A stretch of 64,000 nucleotides of DNA from Paraburkholderia fungorum (lineage in GTDB: Bacteria > Pseudomonadota > Gammaproteobacteria > Burkholderiales > Burkholderiaceae). A program made the position numbers and the translations under genes. Each line of letters starts with the position of its first letter. Positions within the stretch are counted from its first letter, which is position 1. The notes under the pieces are model-generated. The model had not been told where the DNA came from, did no database searches, and was given only the letters and a program-made list of their open reading frames with translations. Below, in pieces: positions 33,907-41,311 of this stretch. The DNA lies in NCBI RefSeq assembly GCF_003610895.1, contig NZ_MCAS01000015.1:62001-126000 (forward strand), written 5' to 3'.

Positions 33907-33910
33907 CGGG

Positions 33911-34465
33911 CTACATTTTCATCAGATCGTTCCAGCCTTTGAGACCGATCCGCCGAAGGGTGTCCTGATTTCGCTCATAAATCGCTTCCGCATCGGGGAA
34001 AGCCTGAACCGCCCGTTCAATACTGTCTTCGCGAAGCAGATGGAAAATCGGATAAGGCGCCCGATTCGTATAATTCTCGATATCGTCGGGCTCGCTGCCT
34101 TCAAACTGATAATGCGGGTGAAAGCTCGCAATCTGGATAATGCCTTCCAGCCGAAGTTGTTTGATCATTCTTTCGGCAAAAAACAGGCAGTCGTTATAGT
34201 CGAGAAAATCGCCGAGCGCCCGCGGTAAAACCAGAAGCGTGGTATCCACGGTTTCAGGACTTGCCGCAACCAGCGCCTGAATCTCGGTTTCGAGATCGGT
34301 TAAAACCCCTTCCATATCCACCGCGTCGCTCACGGCGTAGCGAATTTGCTCCTTCACGTGCACGGCCTTGGCAAAGGGGCACAAATTGAGCCCGATCACG
34401 GCCTTCGTCAGCCAGTGACGGGTGACGGCGATAACGGCATCATGGGATTCGGCAGGCGACGACAT
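33911..34465 (-). CDS. DUF1415 family protein
   Basis: A 184-residue protein with family-typical G-L-N-L-C-P-F-A-K near the N-terminus, F-L-D-Y-N-D-C-L-F-F and A-S-F-H-P-H-Y-Q-F. The function is unknown. The start at 34465 (M-S-S-P-A-E-S-H) is preferred; the open frame to 34534 adds 23 poor residues. Confidence 0.87.
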   Translation of the reverse strand: MSSPAESHDAVIAVTRHWLTKAVIGLNLCPFAKAVHVKEQIRYAVSDAVDMEGVLTDLETEIQALVAASPETVDTTLLVLPRALGDFLDYNDCLFFAERMIKQLRLEGIIQIASFHPHYQFEGSEPDDIENYTNRAPYPIFHLLREDSIERAVQAFPDAEAIYERNQDTLRRIGLKGWNDLMKM

Positions 34466-34550
34466 GGCACGCAGCAAAAGGGGAAAACGCCATTCTAACG
34501 GCGCGCAACGGCGCCGATCCGTAGCCTGCCGCAACCCAAGGGCAAAAACC

Positions 34551-35192
34551 TCAACGGGCCGCCGACCCGCCGCATGCCGCGGCGATCAACTGCGCGGCCA
34601 CCTTCGGTGCGGCAAGAATCGGCCCGCAGCCCGGGCCGTACGTCTGACTGGCCGCGTACACGCCTTCGATCATCAAACCCAGGCCGTCGGCCAACGCCAC
34701 GGGATCGTCGGCGCCTGCCGCGGTTGTCAGTTCCAGAAGCCGCGCCATCAGCCGTTCCTTGTTGCGAAACACGAATTGCCGGGCGGGATGCTCCACATCC
34801 GGAAACTCCACCGCCACGTTGACGAAAGGGCAGCCGCGGTAGTCGTCGATCGAGGCACGCACCGCCAGATCGTCGAAATATTGTTGAAGCTGCTTCGCCG
34901 GCTCGCCTGGATGTTTCGCGAAGCTCCGCTCCACGTAGCCGAAGAACTGCTCGTCCTTGCTCTCCAGATAAGCCATCACCAGTTCGTCCTTCGACGAAAA
35001 CTGGCGGTACAGACTCATCTTGTTCACGCCGGCGCGCTCGACCACCGCGTCGACACCGACCGTGCGTACTCCCTCGCGATAAAACAGTTCGTCCGCCGCG
35101 CGCAGCAGATGCTGCTGCGCCTGCGGGCCGGCTGTCTGCGCGCCGCGCACTCGCCGAGTGCCGGCTGGCTTGCGGGTTTCACTGTCGGACAT
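34551..35192 (-). CDS. TetR family transcriptional regulator
   Basis: A 213-residue regulator with an N-terminal TetR helix-turn-helix (A-A-D-E-L-F-Y-R-E-G-V-R-T-V-G-V-D-A...S-L-Y-R-Q-F) at about residues 30-75 and a C-terminal ligand/dimerisation domain. It is divergent from an MFS transporter gene, and two related palindromes lie between them (35227-35244, 35262-35279). The natural inference is that it represses the transporter and itself. The ligand is unknown. Confidence 0.9.
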   Translation of the reverse strand: MSDSETRKPAGTRRVRGAQTAGPQAQQHLLRAADELFYREGVRTVGVDAVVERAGVNKMSLYRQFSSKDELVMAYLESKDEQFFGYVERSFAKHPGEPAKQLQQYFDDLAVRASIDDYRGCPFVNVAVEFPDVEHPARQFVFRNKERLMARLLELTTAAGADDPVALADGLGLMIEGVYAASQTYGPGCGPILAAPKVAAQLIAAACGGSAAR

Positions 35193-35220
35193 GGCATGCC
35201 ACCTGAATTGAATTAACGCC

Positions 35221-35249
35221 TTGACATGTTACCGACCAGTAACTAAGAT
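35221..35249 (+). promoter_or_regulatory. Promoter for the MFS gene with operator in the spacer
   Basis: TTGACA (35221-35226) and TAAGAT (35244-35249) are separated by exactly 17 bases. The first palindrome fills the spacer. Transcription would start near 35256, leaving a leader of about 90 nt that includes the second palindrome. Confidence 0.7.
35227..35244. promoter_or_regulatory. Operator O1 (TetR-type palindrome)
   Basis: TGTTAC, CGACCA, GTAACT: 5-bp inverted arms GTTAC/GTAAC about a six-base centre. It lies between the -35 and -10 boxes, a classic repressing position, and 35 bases from the TetR start codon. It shares 12 of 18 positions with O2. Confidence 0.65.
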
Positions 35250-35261
35250 CGCAACACCTAT

Positions 35262-35279
35262 TGTGACTGATCTGTCACA
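35262..35279. promoter_or_regulatory. Operator O2 (TetR-type palindrome)
   Basis: TGTGAC, TGATCT, GTCACA: with flanking T and A the arms are TTGTGAC/GTCACAA (7 bp) about a six-base centre, the same geometry as O1. Its centre is 35 bp from that of O1, downstream of the predicted start site. Confidence 0.6.
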
Positions 35280-35347
35280 AGTCCTTTACCGAAGTCGTAA
35301 TAATACGAGCGACGCGGCCTGTGGGGCAGGCGTCGATTGGAGAACCG

Positions 35348-36631
35348 ATGAACTGGGCAGCGAGACTGATTGGCGGACGTTTCCACTACGGCTGGTTGAC
35401 CGTGGCGGTGGTATTTCTGGTGCTGTTGGCGGCGGCGGGCACCCGTGCCACGCCGAGCGTGATGATGGTGCCGCTGGAGCATCAATTCGGCTGGAGCCGC
35501 GCGACGATCTCGCTCGCGATCTCCGTCAACATTGCGCTCTACGGATTGATGGGACCGTTCGCGGCCGCGGCGATGCAGCGCTTCGGTGTGCGTCCTACCT
35601 TGCTGATCGCGCTCGGCACGATGGCGGCTGGCGTGGCGCTGTCGTCGCTGATGACGCATCCGTGGCAGATGATCCTGGTCTGGGGCGTGATGGTCGGCGG
35701 CGCGACGGGCGTGGCGGCGCTATCGTTGTCGGCGACGGTGGTGACGCGCTGGTTCACCACCCATCGTGGTCTCGTGATGGGGATTCTTACTGCCAGTTCG
35801 GCGACCGGCCAGTTGGTGTTCCTGCCGATGCTCGCGGCGATCGCCGAGCACTATGGTTGGCGTCAGGTGGTATGGGTCGTGGCGGGCGCGGCCGCGATCG
35901 TCTTGCCGCTGGTCGCGTTTCTGTTGCCGGAGCGGCCTGCGGACATGAAGCTGCGCCCATTCGGCGAACCGGCCGACGCGCCGGTTTCCGCGACCGTGAC
36001 GAAGCAGAATCCGCTGGCTATTGCCTTCGGCACGCTCGCCATGGCCAGCAAGACGCGTGATTTCTGGCTGCTGTTTTTCAGTTTCTTCATCTGCGGCGCG
36101 AGTACCAATGGTTACGTCGGCACGCACCTGATCGCAATGTGCGGCGACTACGGCATGACCGAAGTGCAGGGCGCTTCTCTGCTGGCCGCAATGGGCATCT
36201 TCGATCTGTTTGGCACGACGCTGTCGGGCTGGCTGTCGGACCGCTTCAATAGCCGCGTGCTGCTGTTCTGGTACTACGGTTTGCGCGGTTTGTCGTTGAT
36301 GTACCTGCCCCACGCTTTCGGCATCGATTTCTTCGGCCTGCCGTTGTTCGCGGTGTTCTACGGACTCGACTGGATCGCCACCGTGCCGCCCACCGTGCGT
36401 CTCGCGACCGATGTCTACGGCAAGGAAGCGGCCCCGGTCGTGTTCGGCTGGGTGGTTGCCGGCCATCAGCTTGGCGCAGCGTTCGCGGCGCTCGGCGCTG
36501 GCATGTTGCGCGCGAGTCTCGGCACGTACACGGTGGCGTCGATGATTTCTGGCGGGTTGTGCCTGGTCGCCGCGGTGATCGTGCTGAGGATCAACCGGCC
36601 GGCCAAGGTACCGCAGCCGCAAGCGGTGTGA
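35348..36631 (+). CDS. MFS transporter (monocarboxylate/OFA-like)
   Basis: A 427-residue, twelve-helix major facilitator protein beginning M-N-W-A-A-R-L-I-G-G-R-F-H-Y-G-W. The H-Y-G-W-x-x-V entry and the D-R-F-N-S-R motif between helices resemble the MCT/OFA anion-proton families, so an organic acid is a reasonable guess for substrate. Expression is probably controlled by the divergent TetR regulator. A hairpin terminator follows. Confidence 0.87.
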   Translation: MNWAARLIGGRFHYGWLTVAVVFLVLLAAAGTRATPSVMMVPLEHQFGWSRATISLAISVNIALYGLMGPFAAAAMQRFGVRPTLLIALGTMAAGVALSSLMTHPWQMILVWGVMVGGATGVAALSLSATVVTRWFTTHRGLVMGILTASSATGQLVFLPMLAAIAEHYGWRQVVWVVAGAAAIVLPLVAFLLPERPADMKLRPFGEPADAPVSATVTKQNPLAIAFGTLAMASKTRDFWLLFFSFFICGASTNGYVGTHLIAMCGDYGMTEVQGASLLAAMGIFDLFGTTLSGWLSDRFNSRVLLFWYYGLRGLSLMYLPHAFGIDFFGLPLFAVFYGLDWIATVPPTVRLATDVYGKEAAPVVFGWVVAGHQLGAAFAALGAGMLRASLGTYTVASMISGGLCLVAAVIVLRINRPAKVPQPQAV

Positions 36632-36673
36632 AGCCGCGCCGCTGCGCGCGGCTAACGAAGGGAACCTGGCAAG

Positions 36674-36694
36674 CGGCTCCATATGGAGCCGTTT
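36674..36694 (+). terminator. Intrinsic terminator after the MFS gene
   Basis: CGGCTCC (36674-36680) and GGAGCCG (36685-36691) with an ATAT loop, followed by TTT. The T run is short. Confidence 0.55.
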
Positions 36695-36816
36695 GTCATT
36701 AGCTCCGATGCGCAAACTAACTGCGCACTTGTTGGAGCGCGAGCGGCCCAGCCCGGTTATGCTATGAACCCCCGGGCAGCCGCCCGTCGATCATGAATTT
36801 CGACCGAGAGAAGCGC

Positions 36817-37410
36817 ATGACCAACAAACCCGCCCCTACCGCAGTTGCCATTCACGAGTTGATTGCAGGTCGCTGGAGCCCGCGCGCGTATTCGAGCGAG
36901 CCGGTGAGCCGCGAAGATCTGCATTCGGTGCTCGAAGCGGCACGCTGGGCGCCGTCTTCGTATAACGCTCAACCGTGGCGTTTTCTCGTATTCGACCGCA
37001 GCGTCGATGAAGTCTCGTTCAAGCAGGCCTTTGCCACGCTGGTGCCGTTCAACCAGGGCTGGAATGCGCCGGCGCCGGTGCTGATCGCGGTGACCACGCA
37101 CACGCTCACCAACAAGGGCGAAGTGAACCGCTGCGCGCCGTACGACGCAGGCGCCGCGGCGATGGCGCTGGTGCTGCAGGCGCATGCGCTCGGCCTCGCC
37201 GCGCATCAGATGAGCGGCTTCGATCCGAACGCATTCCGCACGACGTTCAAGTTGCCGACAGACGTCGACGTGATCGCGATCATTTCGCTTGGCCATTATG
37301 GCGACGTCGACAAGCTCGATCCGGTGTTGCGCGAGCGCGAAAAGTCGGTGCGTCAGCGTTTGCCGCTTGCCGAGATCGCCTATGGCGGTGGCTGGAAGAA
37401 GCCGCTCTGA
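36817..37410 (+). CDS. Nitroreductase family protein
   Basis: A 197-residue FMN-dependent nitroreductase-fold protein: R-W-S-P-R-A-Y near the N-terminus and W-A-P-S-S-Y-N-A-Q-P-W-R at the FMN site, with A-H-A-L-G-L-A-A-H-Q-M later. These enzymes reduce nitro groups, quinones or flavins with NAD(P)H. The ATG at 36817 follows GAGAGAAG; one eight codons upstream lacks a good ribosome-binding site. Confidence 0.9.
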   Translation: MTNKPAPTAVAIHELIAGRWSPRAYSSEPVSREDLHSVLEAARWAPSSYNAQPWRFLVFDRSVDEVSFKQAFATLVPFNQGWNAPAPVLIAVTTHTLTNKGEVNRCAPYDAGAAAMALVLQAHALGLAAHQMSGFDPNAFRTTFKLPTDVDVIAIISLGHYGDVDKLDPVLREREKSVRQRLPLAEIAYGGGWKKPL

Positions 37411-37434
37411 ACATGTAGCGGCCCAGGTGGTGAT

Positions 37435-37473
37435 AAAAAACGCGCGGCCTCAGTTCAGGCCGCGCGTTTTTTT
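37435..37473. terminator. Bidirectional terminator after the nitroreductase gene
   Basis: A 10-bp GC stem (37441-37450 with 37457-37466), loop CAGTTC, flanked by A6 and T7. It serves the convergent nitroreductase and MFS genes. Confidence 0.92.
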
Positions 37474-37546
37474 ATTTCGCATTGTTCGCGACACGTTAAG
37501 GCGCGTGGCGTGTTCGCCGCCCTCCACGCTGCTCGAAGCGCATCGC

Positions 37547-39022
37547 TCAATCCGCGCCCTCCATGACGCTCGAGAGCGGCGCGGCGACACTCTCAAGCGG
37601 CTTGCGCTCCGCATCCACGCCCCAGATCGCGGCGATCACCGCTGCGGCGAGCATCAGGCCCGAGCCGACCAGATAGCCCACGAACACTTCGCTGCGCTGA
37701 TGCGTATCGATCAGCCGGCCGAAGAATGCCGGGCCGATGATGCCCCCCAGCGCGGTGCCGAACGCGTAGAACACCGCGATCGCCAGCGCGCGGATTTCCA
37801 GCGGAAACGACTCGCTGACGGTCAGATACGCCGAACTCGCCGCCGCCGAGGCGAAGAAGAAAACCACCATCCACGCAATCGTCTGGGTCACGACGGTGAG
37901 TATTTGCTGCTCGAACAGGTAACCGCTTACCGTCAGCAGGATGCCGGACAGCGCGTAAGTCGTGGCGATCATCTTGCGCCGCCCGATTACGTCGAAGAGC
38001 CGGCCGAGCACCAGCGGTCCAAGGAAGTTGCCGAGCGCGAACGGCAGCAGATACCAGCCGATATGATCGCCGGGCACCTGATAGAAATCGGTCAGCACCA
38101 ACGCGTAGGTGAAAAAAATCGCGTTGTAGAAGAACGCCTGCGCGGTCATCAACGACAGGCCGACCAGCGCGCGTCGCCGGTGCACATTGAAAAGCGTGTG
38201 AAACACCTCGCGCAGCGGCGTATGTCCGCGTGCTCTCAGCTTGAGCCGGGTGAGGTCATCGTCGCCGAGTGTATGGCCCTCGTCGCGAAAACGCGTTTCG
38301 ATGCCCTCGACGATTGAGCGCGCGTCGCGTTCGCCGCCGTGCGTCAGCAGCCAGCGCGGGCTCTCGGGCACCCAGATGCGCATCGGCAGAATCGCCAGCG
38401 CCAGCACCGCGCCGATGAAAAAGCACGCGCGCCAGCCCCAGTCGCCCGGTAGCAGAGCCGGGTCGAGCAGAACCAGCGAGCCCGCCGCGCCGAGTCCCGC
38501 GCCGACCCAGAACGTGCCGTTGATGCCGAGGTCGGTCCAGCCGCGCACCCGCGCCGGCGTGAACTCCTGAATGGTCGAATTGATCGCTGTATATTCGCCG
38601 CCGATGCCCGCGCCCGTGAGAAAGCGAAACAGCAGGAAACTGGCGAGATTCCACGAAAAAGCGGTCGCCGCAGTGGCAGCGAGATACAGCGCGAGTGTGA
38701 TGAAAAACAGCTTGCGACGGCCGAGCCGGTCGGTCAGCCAGCCGAAGCCGAGTGCGCCGAGCACGGCGCCGGCAATGTACGCGCTGCCGGCGAGGCCCAC
38801 GTCGGCGTTGGTAAAGCGCAACGACGGGCTGGACTTCAACGCGCTTGCCACGGCGCCCGCCAGCGTAACTTCAAGTCCGTCCAGCAGCCACGTCACGCCC
38901 AGCGCGACAACGATCAGCGAATGGAAGCGCCCCCACGGCAAACGGTCGAGCCGTGAGGGCAGATCGGTTTCAATAACGGTAGCGTTTTTCTCGTGGACAG
39001 CGGCGATAGGCGGCGCGCTCAT
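37547..39022 (-). CDS. MFS transporter (sugar porter/AAHS-like)
   Basis: A 491-residue twelve-helix transporter with W-L-L-D-G-L-E-V, G-W-L-T-D-R-L-G-R-R-K between helices 2 and 3, R-F-L-T-G-A-G-I-G-G-E-Y, W-V-P-E-S-P-R-W-L and a second G-R-L-F-D-V-I-G-R-R-K. These are the repeated signatures of the SP/AAHS-type families, which carry sugars or aromatic and other acids. The substrate cannot be named. The start at 39022 is preferred because the upstream extension runs into the Hsp70 gene's promoter area. Confidence 0.88.
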   Translation of the reverse strand: MSAPPIAAVHEKNATVIETDLPSRLDRLPWGRFHSLIVVALGVTWLLDGLEVTLAGAVASALKSSPSLRFTNADVGLAGSAYIAGAVLGALGFGWLTDRLGRRKLFFITLALYLAATAATAFSWNLASFLLFRFLTGAGIGGEYTAINSTIQEFTPARVRGWTDLGINGTFWVGAGLGAAGSLVLLDPALLPGDWGWRACFFIGAVLALAILPMRIWVPESPRWLLTHGGERDARSIVEGIETRFRDEGHTLGDDDLTRLKLRARGHTPLREVFHTLFNVHRRRALVGLSLMTAQAFFYNAIFFTYALVLTDFYQVPGDHIGWYLLPFALGNFLGPLVLGRLFDVIGRRKMIATTYALSGILLTVSGYLFEQQILTVVTQTIAWMVVFFFASAAASSAYLTVSESFPLEIRALAIAVFYAFGTALGGIIGPAFFGRLIDTHQRSEVFVGYLVGSGLMLAAAVIAAIWGVDAERKPLESVAAPLSSVMEGAD

Positions 39023-39212
39023 TGCTGCAAGTCTCCTGATTATCGAAATTTGGCGGCGTATCCTGTTGGATTGAGCAATTTTTGTTCCGTCGAGCGGACC
39101 TGAGGCACGGTTGTGGGCGTCCCGGAAAGCGTCAGTTGATGCTGATCGGGCTTTCGTGATACAAAGCCGCTCCCCTTTCTGTCCGCGCCAGCCGTGAGCG
39201 GCGATTCCTGCC

Positions 39213-40463
39213 ATGAACTATTGCGCGATTGACTTCGGTACTTCCAATTCGGCTGTAGCCGTCCCTGACGGCGCTGCGCTTAGACTTGCGCCTGTCGAGG
39301 GCGCCTACACGACGCTGCCGACCGCCGTCTTTTTCAACACCGACGAAAATACCCGGGAGTTCGGGCGCTCGGCGTTGGCGGCTTATATCGACGGTTTCGA
39401 CGGCCGTCTGATGCGTTCGATGAAAAGTATTCTCGGCTCGCCGCTCGCCGAGAATTCGACCGATCTCGGCGACGGCTCGGCGATCAAGTACACGGACATC
39501 ATCGCGATCTTCGTCGACCATCTGAAGCGCTCGGCGGAAAAGAGCACCGGCGGGTCAATCAGCCGCGCCGTGCTGGGCCGCCCGGTGTTTTTCGTCGACG
39601 ACGATCCGCGCGCGGACCAGATGGCGCAGCAGCAACTCGAAGCGGCGGCGCGTTCGGTCGGCTTGCGGGAGATCCACTTTCAGTATGAACCGATCGCAGC
39701 GGCGTTCGACTACGAATCGCATCTGACGCAAGAGGGCCTCGTGCTGGTGGCCGACATCGGCGGCGGCACGTCGGACTTTTCGCTGGTGCGGGTGGGGCCG
39801 GAGCGGATGCAGCGCGTCGAGCGTAAAGACGACGTGTTGGCGCATCACGGCGTGCACGTCGCAGGTACTGATTTCGACCGCCGTGTCGAACTGGTGACGA
39901 TCCTGCGCGAACTCGGCTATCAGACGCTCGACCCGGAAGGCCGCGAGATTCCGAGCCGGATCTATTTCGATCTGGCCACCTGGCATCTGATCAATACCGT
40001 CTACGCGCCGAAGCGCGTGAGCGAACTTACGCTCATGCGGCATCTGTTCACCGAGGTCAAGCATCACGACCGCCTGATGCGCGTCGTGGAGCGCCGCCTG
40101 GGACATGCCTTGGCGGCTCATGCGGAAGAGGCGAAGATCGGCGTGGCGGCGGGCGGCGAGACCGTGATCGATCTCGACGAGGTGGAAGACGACCTGCGCC
40201 TCGCGTTCGACGAAGCGCAGCTTATCAAGGCCGGGCAGGACGAGACGCAGCGCATCGTGCAGGCGGCGCGCGACACGGTGCAGGCGGCTGGCGTGGCCCC
40301 GCGCGACGTCAACGCGATTTACTTCACCGGTGGCTCGACGGGTCTGGCGTTTCTGTCGGGTGCATTGGCGGCGGCATTTCCCGATGCAAAAGCAGTATTC
40401 GGCGACCGTCTTGCCAGCGTTGCGACAGGTCTCGGTATTCACGCGCGGCGTCTGTTCGGATAA
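39213..40463 (+). CDS. Hsp70 family protein (YegD-like)
   Basis: A 416-residue actin/Hsp70 ATPase-fold protein: phosphate 1 loop D-F-G-T-S-N-S at residues 7-13, phosphate 2 D-I-G-G-G-T-S-D-F and adenosine motif F-T-G-G-S-T-G. It lacks the substrate-binding domain of DnaK, as do YegD-type proteins. Its client and partner are unknown. It ends before the terminator at 40521-40549. Confidence 0.9.
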   Translation: MNYCAIDFGTSNSAVAVPDGAALRLAPVEGAYTTLPTAVFFNTDENTREFGRSALAAYIDGFDGRLMRSMKSILGSPLAENSTDLGDGSAIKYTDIIAIFVDHLKRSAEKSTGGSISRAVLGRPVFFVDDDPRADQMAQQQLEAAARSVGLREIHFQYEPIAAAFDYESHLTQEGLVLVADIGGGTSDFSLVRVGPERMQRVERKDDVLAHHGVHVAGTDFDRRVELVTILRELGYQTLDPEGREIPSRIYFDLATWHLINTVYAPKRVSELTLMRHLFTEVKHHDRLMRVVERRLGHALAAHAEEAKIGVAAGGETVIDLDEVEDDLRLAFDEAQLIKAGQDETQRIVQAARDTVQAAGVAPRDVNAIYFTGGSTGLAFLSGALAAAFPDAKAVFGDRLASVATGLGIHARRLFG

Positions 40464-40520
40464 AAGACTTATCAATCGCATACTGCGAAGATAATCACCG
40501 CATGCAGTTACAACGGATAT

Positions 40521-40549
40521 AAAAAAACCCCGCCGAAGCGGGGTTTTTT
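40521..40549. terminator. Bidirectional terminator between Hsp70-like and csp genes
   Basis: CCCCGC (40528-40533) and GCGGGG (40538-40543) with a CGAA tetraloop, flanked by A7 and T6. Confidence 0.92.
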
Positions 40550-40573
40550 GCGTCCAGAAGGAAGCGTGCTTGC

Positions 40574-40777
40574 TTACACCGGCTTGATGTTAGCAGCTTG
40601 CTTGCCCTTCGGGCCCGTCTTCACTTCAAACGTAACCTTTTGGTTTTCTTGCAGCGTCTTGAAGCCTTCCGTGCGGATTTCCGAGAAATGCGCGAACAGA
40701 TCTTCGCCGCCGCCGTCCGGCGTGATGAAGCCAAAGCCCTTTGCGTCATTGAACCACTTGACGGTACCGGTTTCCAT
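40574..40777 (-). CDS. Cold-shock protein (CspA family)
   Basis: A 67-residue cold-shock domain: G-T-V-K-W-F-N-D-A-K-G-F-G-F-I contains RNP1 and D-L-F-A-H-F-S is RNP2. It acts as a single-stranded nucleic-acid chaperone. AGGAAC precedes the ATG. A promoter at 40927-40955 would give a leader of about 140 nt, typical of cold-inducible csp genes, but cold induction is not shown by sequence alone. Confidence 0.96.
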   Translation of the reverse strand: METGTVKWFNDAKGFGFITPDGGGEDLFAHFSEIRTEGFKTLQENQKVTFEVKTGPKGKQAANIKPV

Positions 40778-40926
40778 ATTACTTGTTCCTAAAGATGGTA
40801 AATAAGGCCGAAGCCCAATGGGTGCGCATGAAAATCAAGGAAGGGGGTAATGGGACCAACCGGAGTACCGTTGATGGGCGAACTACGAAAGACCAATTCA
40901 CTCGCCGCTTGAAATCCTGCCCGAAC

Positions 40927-40955
40927 GTTATACGGCGATTTCGGGAGAAGGTCAA
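40927..40955 (-). promoter_or_regulatory. Promoter of the cold-shock gene
   Basis: On the minus strand TTGACC (40955-40950) and TATAAC (40932-40927) are separated by exactly 17 bases, each five of six to consensus. Transcription would start near 40920, about 143 bases before the csp start codon. Confidence 0.75.
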
Positions 40956-41071
40956 CACTCTCATCCCAACTTTACAAAATTTTGATCGACTGGCGTAAAA
41001 ATTGCTTACAAACCTTGCTATTCGCTCGAGAATTTTGCCAGGGAGAACCCTTAGTTCTGCTGCAGCGTCGG

Positions 41072-41111
41072 GGTGCAACCGTTAAACTACGCGCCGCGCG
41101 TCGGTTGCACC
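41072..41111. repeat. Perfect 10-bp inverted repeat
   Basis: GGTGCAACCG (41072-41081) and CGGTTGCACC (41102-41111) with a 20-base loop. It may form a stem-loop in the permease leader or mark a protein-binding pair of half-sites. No T run follows. Confidence 0.5.
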
Positions 41112-41206
41112 TGTTTAGAATGGACCGTCGCGTATGTATGCGCGTCACCCGTCCCCAGCGCCACAAGCGATGTCACGCGGTGCCGGCATGGTTCTGCGGC
41201 AAACTT

Positions 41207-41249
41207 GCATGGGGTCGAAGTAAGTGCTAAAGCACTAACTCCGGCTGAC
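41207..41249 (+). repeat. Structured repeat, copy R2a
   Basis: Same 43-nt layout as the other copies: GCATGGGGTC, GAAGT, AAGTGCT-AA-AGCACT, then thirteen bases ending GGCTGAC. The stem reads AGTGCT/AGCACT where other copies have AGCGCT/AGCGCT, so two changes compensate each other. Confidence 0.75.
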
Positions 41250-41256
41250 ACACGGT

Positions 41257-41299
41257 GTATGGGACCAGAGTAAGCGTTACAACGCCGGCGCTGGTCGAC
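41257..41299 (+). repeat. Structured repeat, copy R2b
   Basis: Begins exactly 50 bases after R2a. Layout GTATGGGACC, AGAGT, AAGCGTT-AC-AACGCC, thirteen bases ending GGTCGAC. The outer stem GACCAG/CTGGTC covaries with GACCGG/CCGGTC in the 60102 copy. The permease ribosome-binding site (AGGAG 41302-41306) follows three bases later. Confidence 0.75.
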
Positions 41300-41311
41300 A
41301 CAGGAGAAGAT

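Larger units (their letters stand above)
40778..41311. other. Divergent intergenic region between csp and the APC permease
   Basis: This 534-base gap holds the csp leader and promoter (minus), a long inverted repeat (GGTGCAACCG 41072-41081, CGGTTGCACC 41102-41111) and two tandem copies of the 43-nt structured repeat ahead of the permease. A 99-codon minus-strand frame (40779-41078) covers the csp leader and is not accepted as a gene. Confidence 0.6.

Noticed and set aside
40779..41078. A 99-codon minus-strand frame upstream of the cold-shock gene
   Set aside because: It covers the csp promoter and leader; the predicted protein resembles nothing known and the -35/-10 boxes fall inside it.
41139..41187. 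A possible fifth, decayed copy of the structured repeat
   Set aside because: Only the central AGCGCC-AC-AAGCG part is similar; the fixed spacing and the ATGGG and GTCGAC ends are missing.
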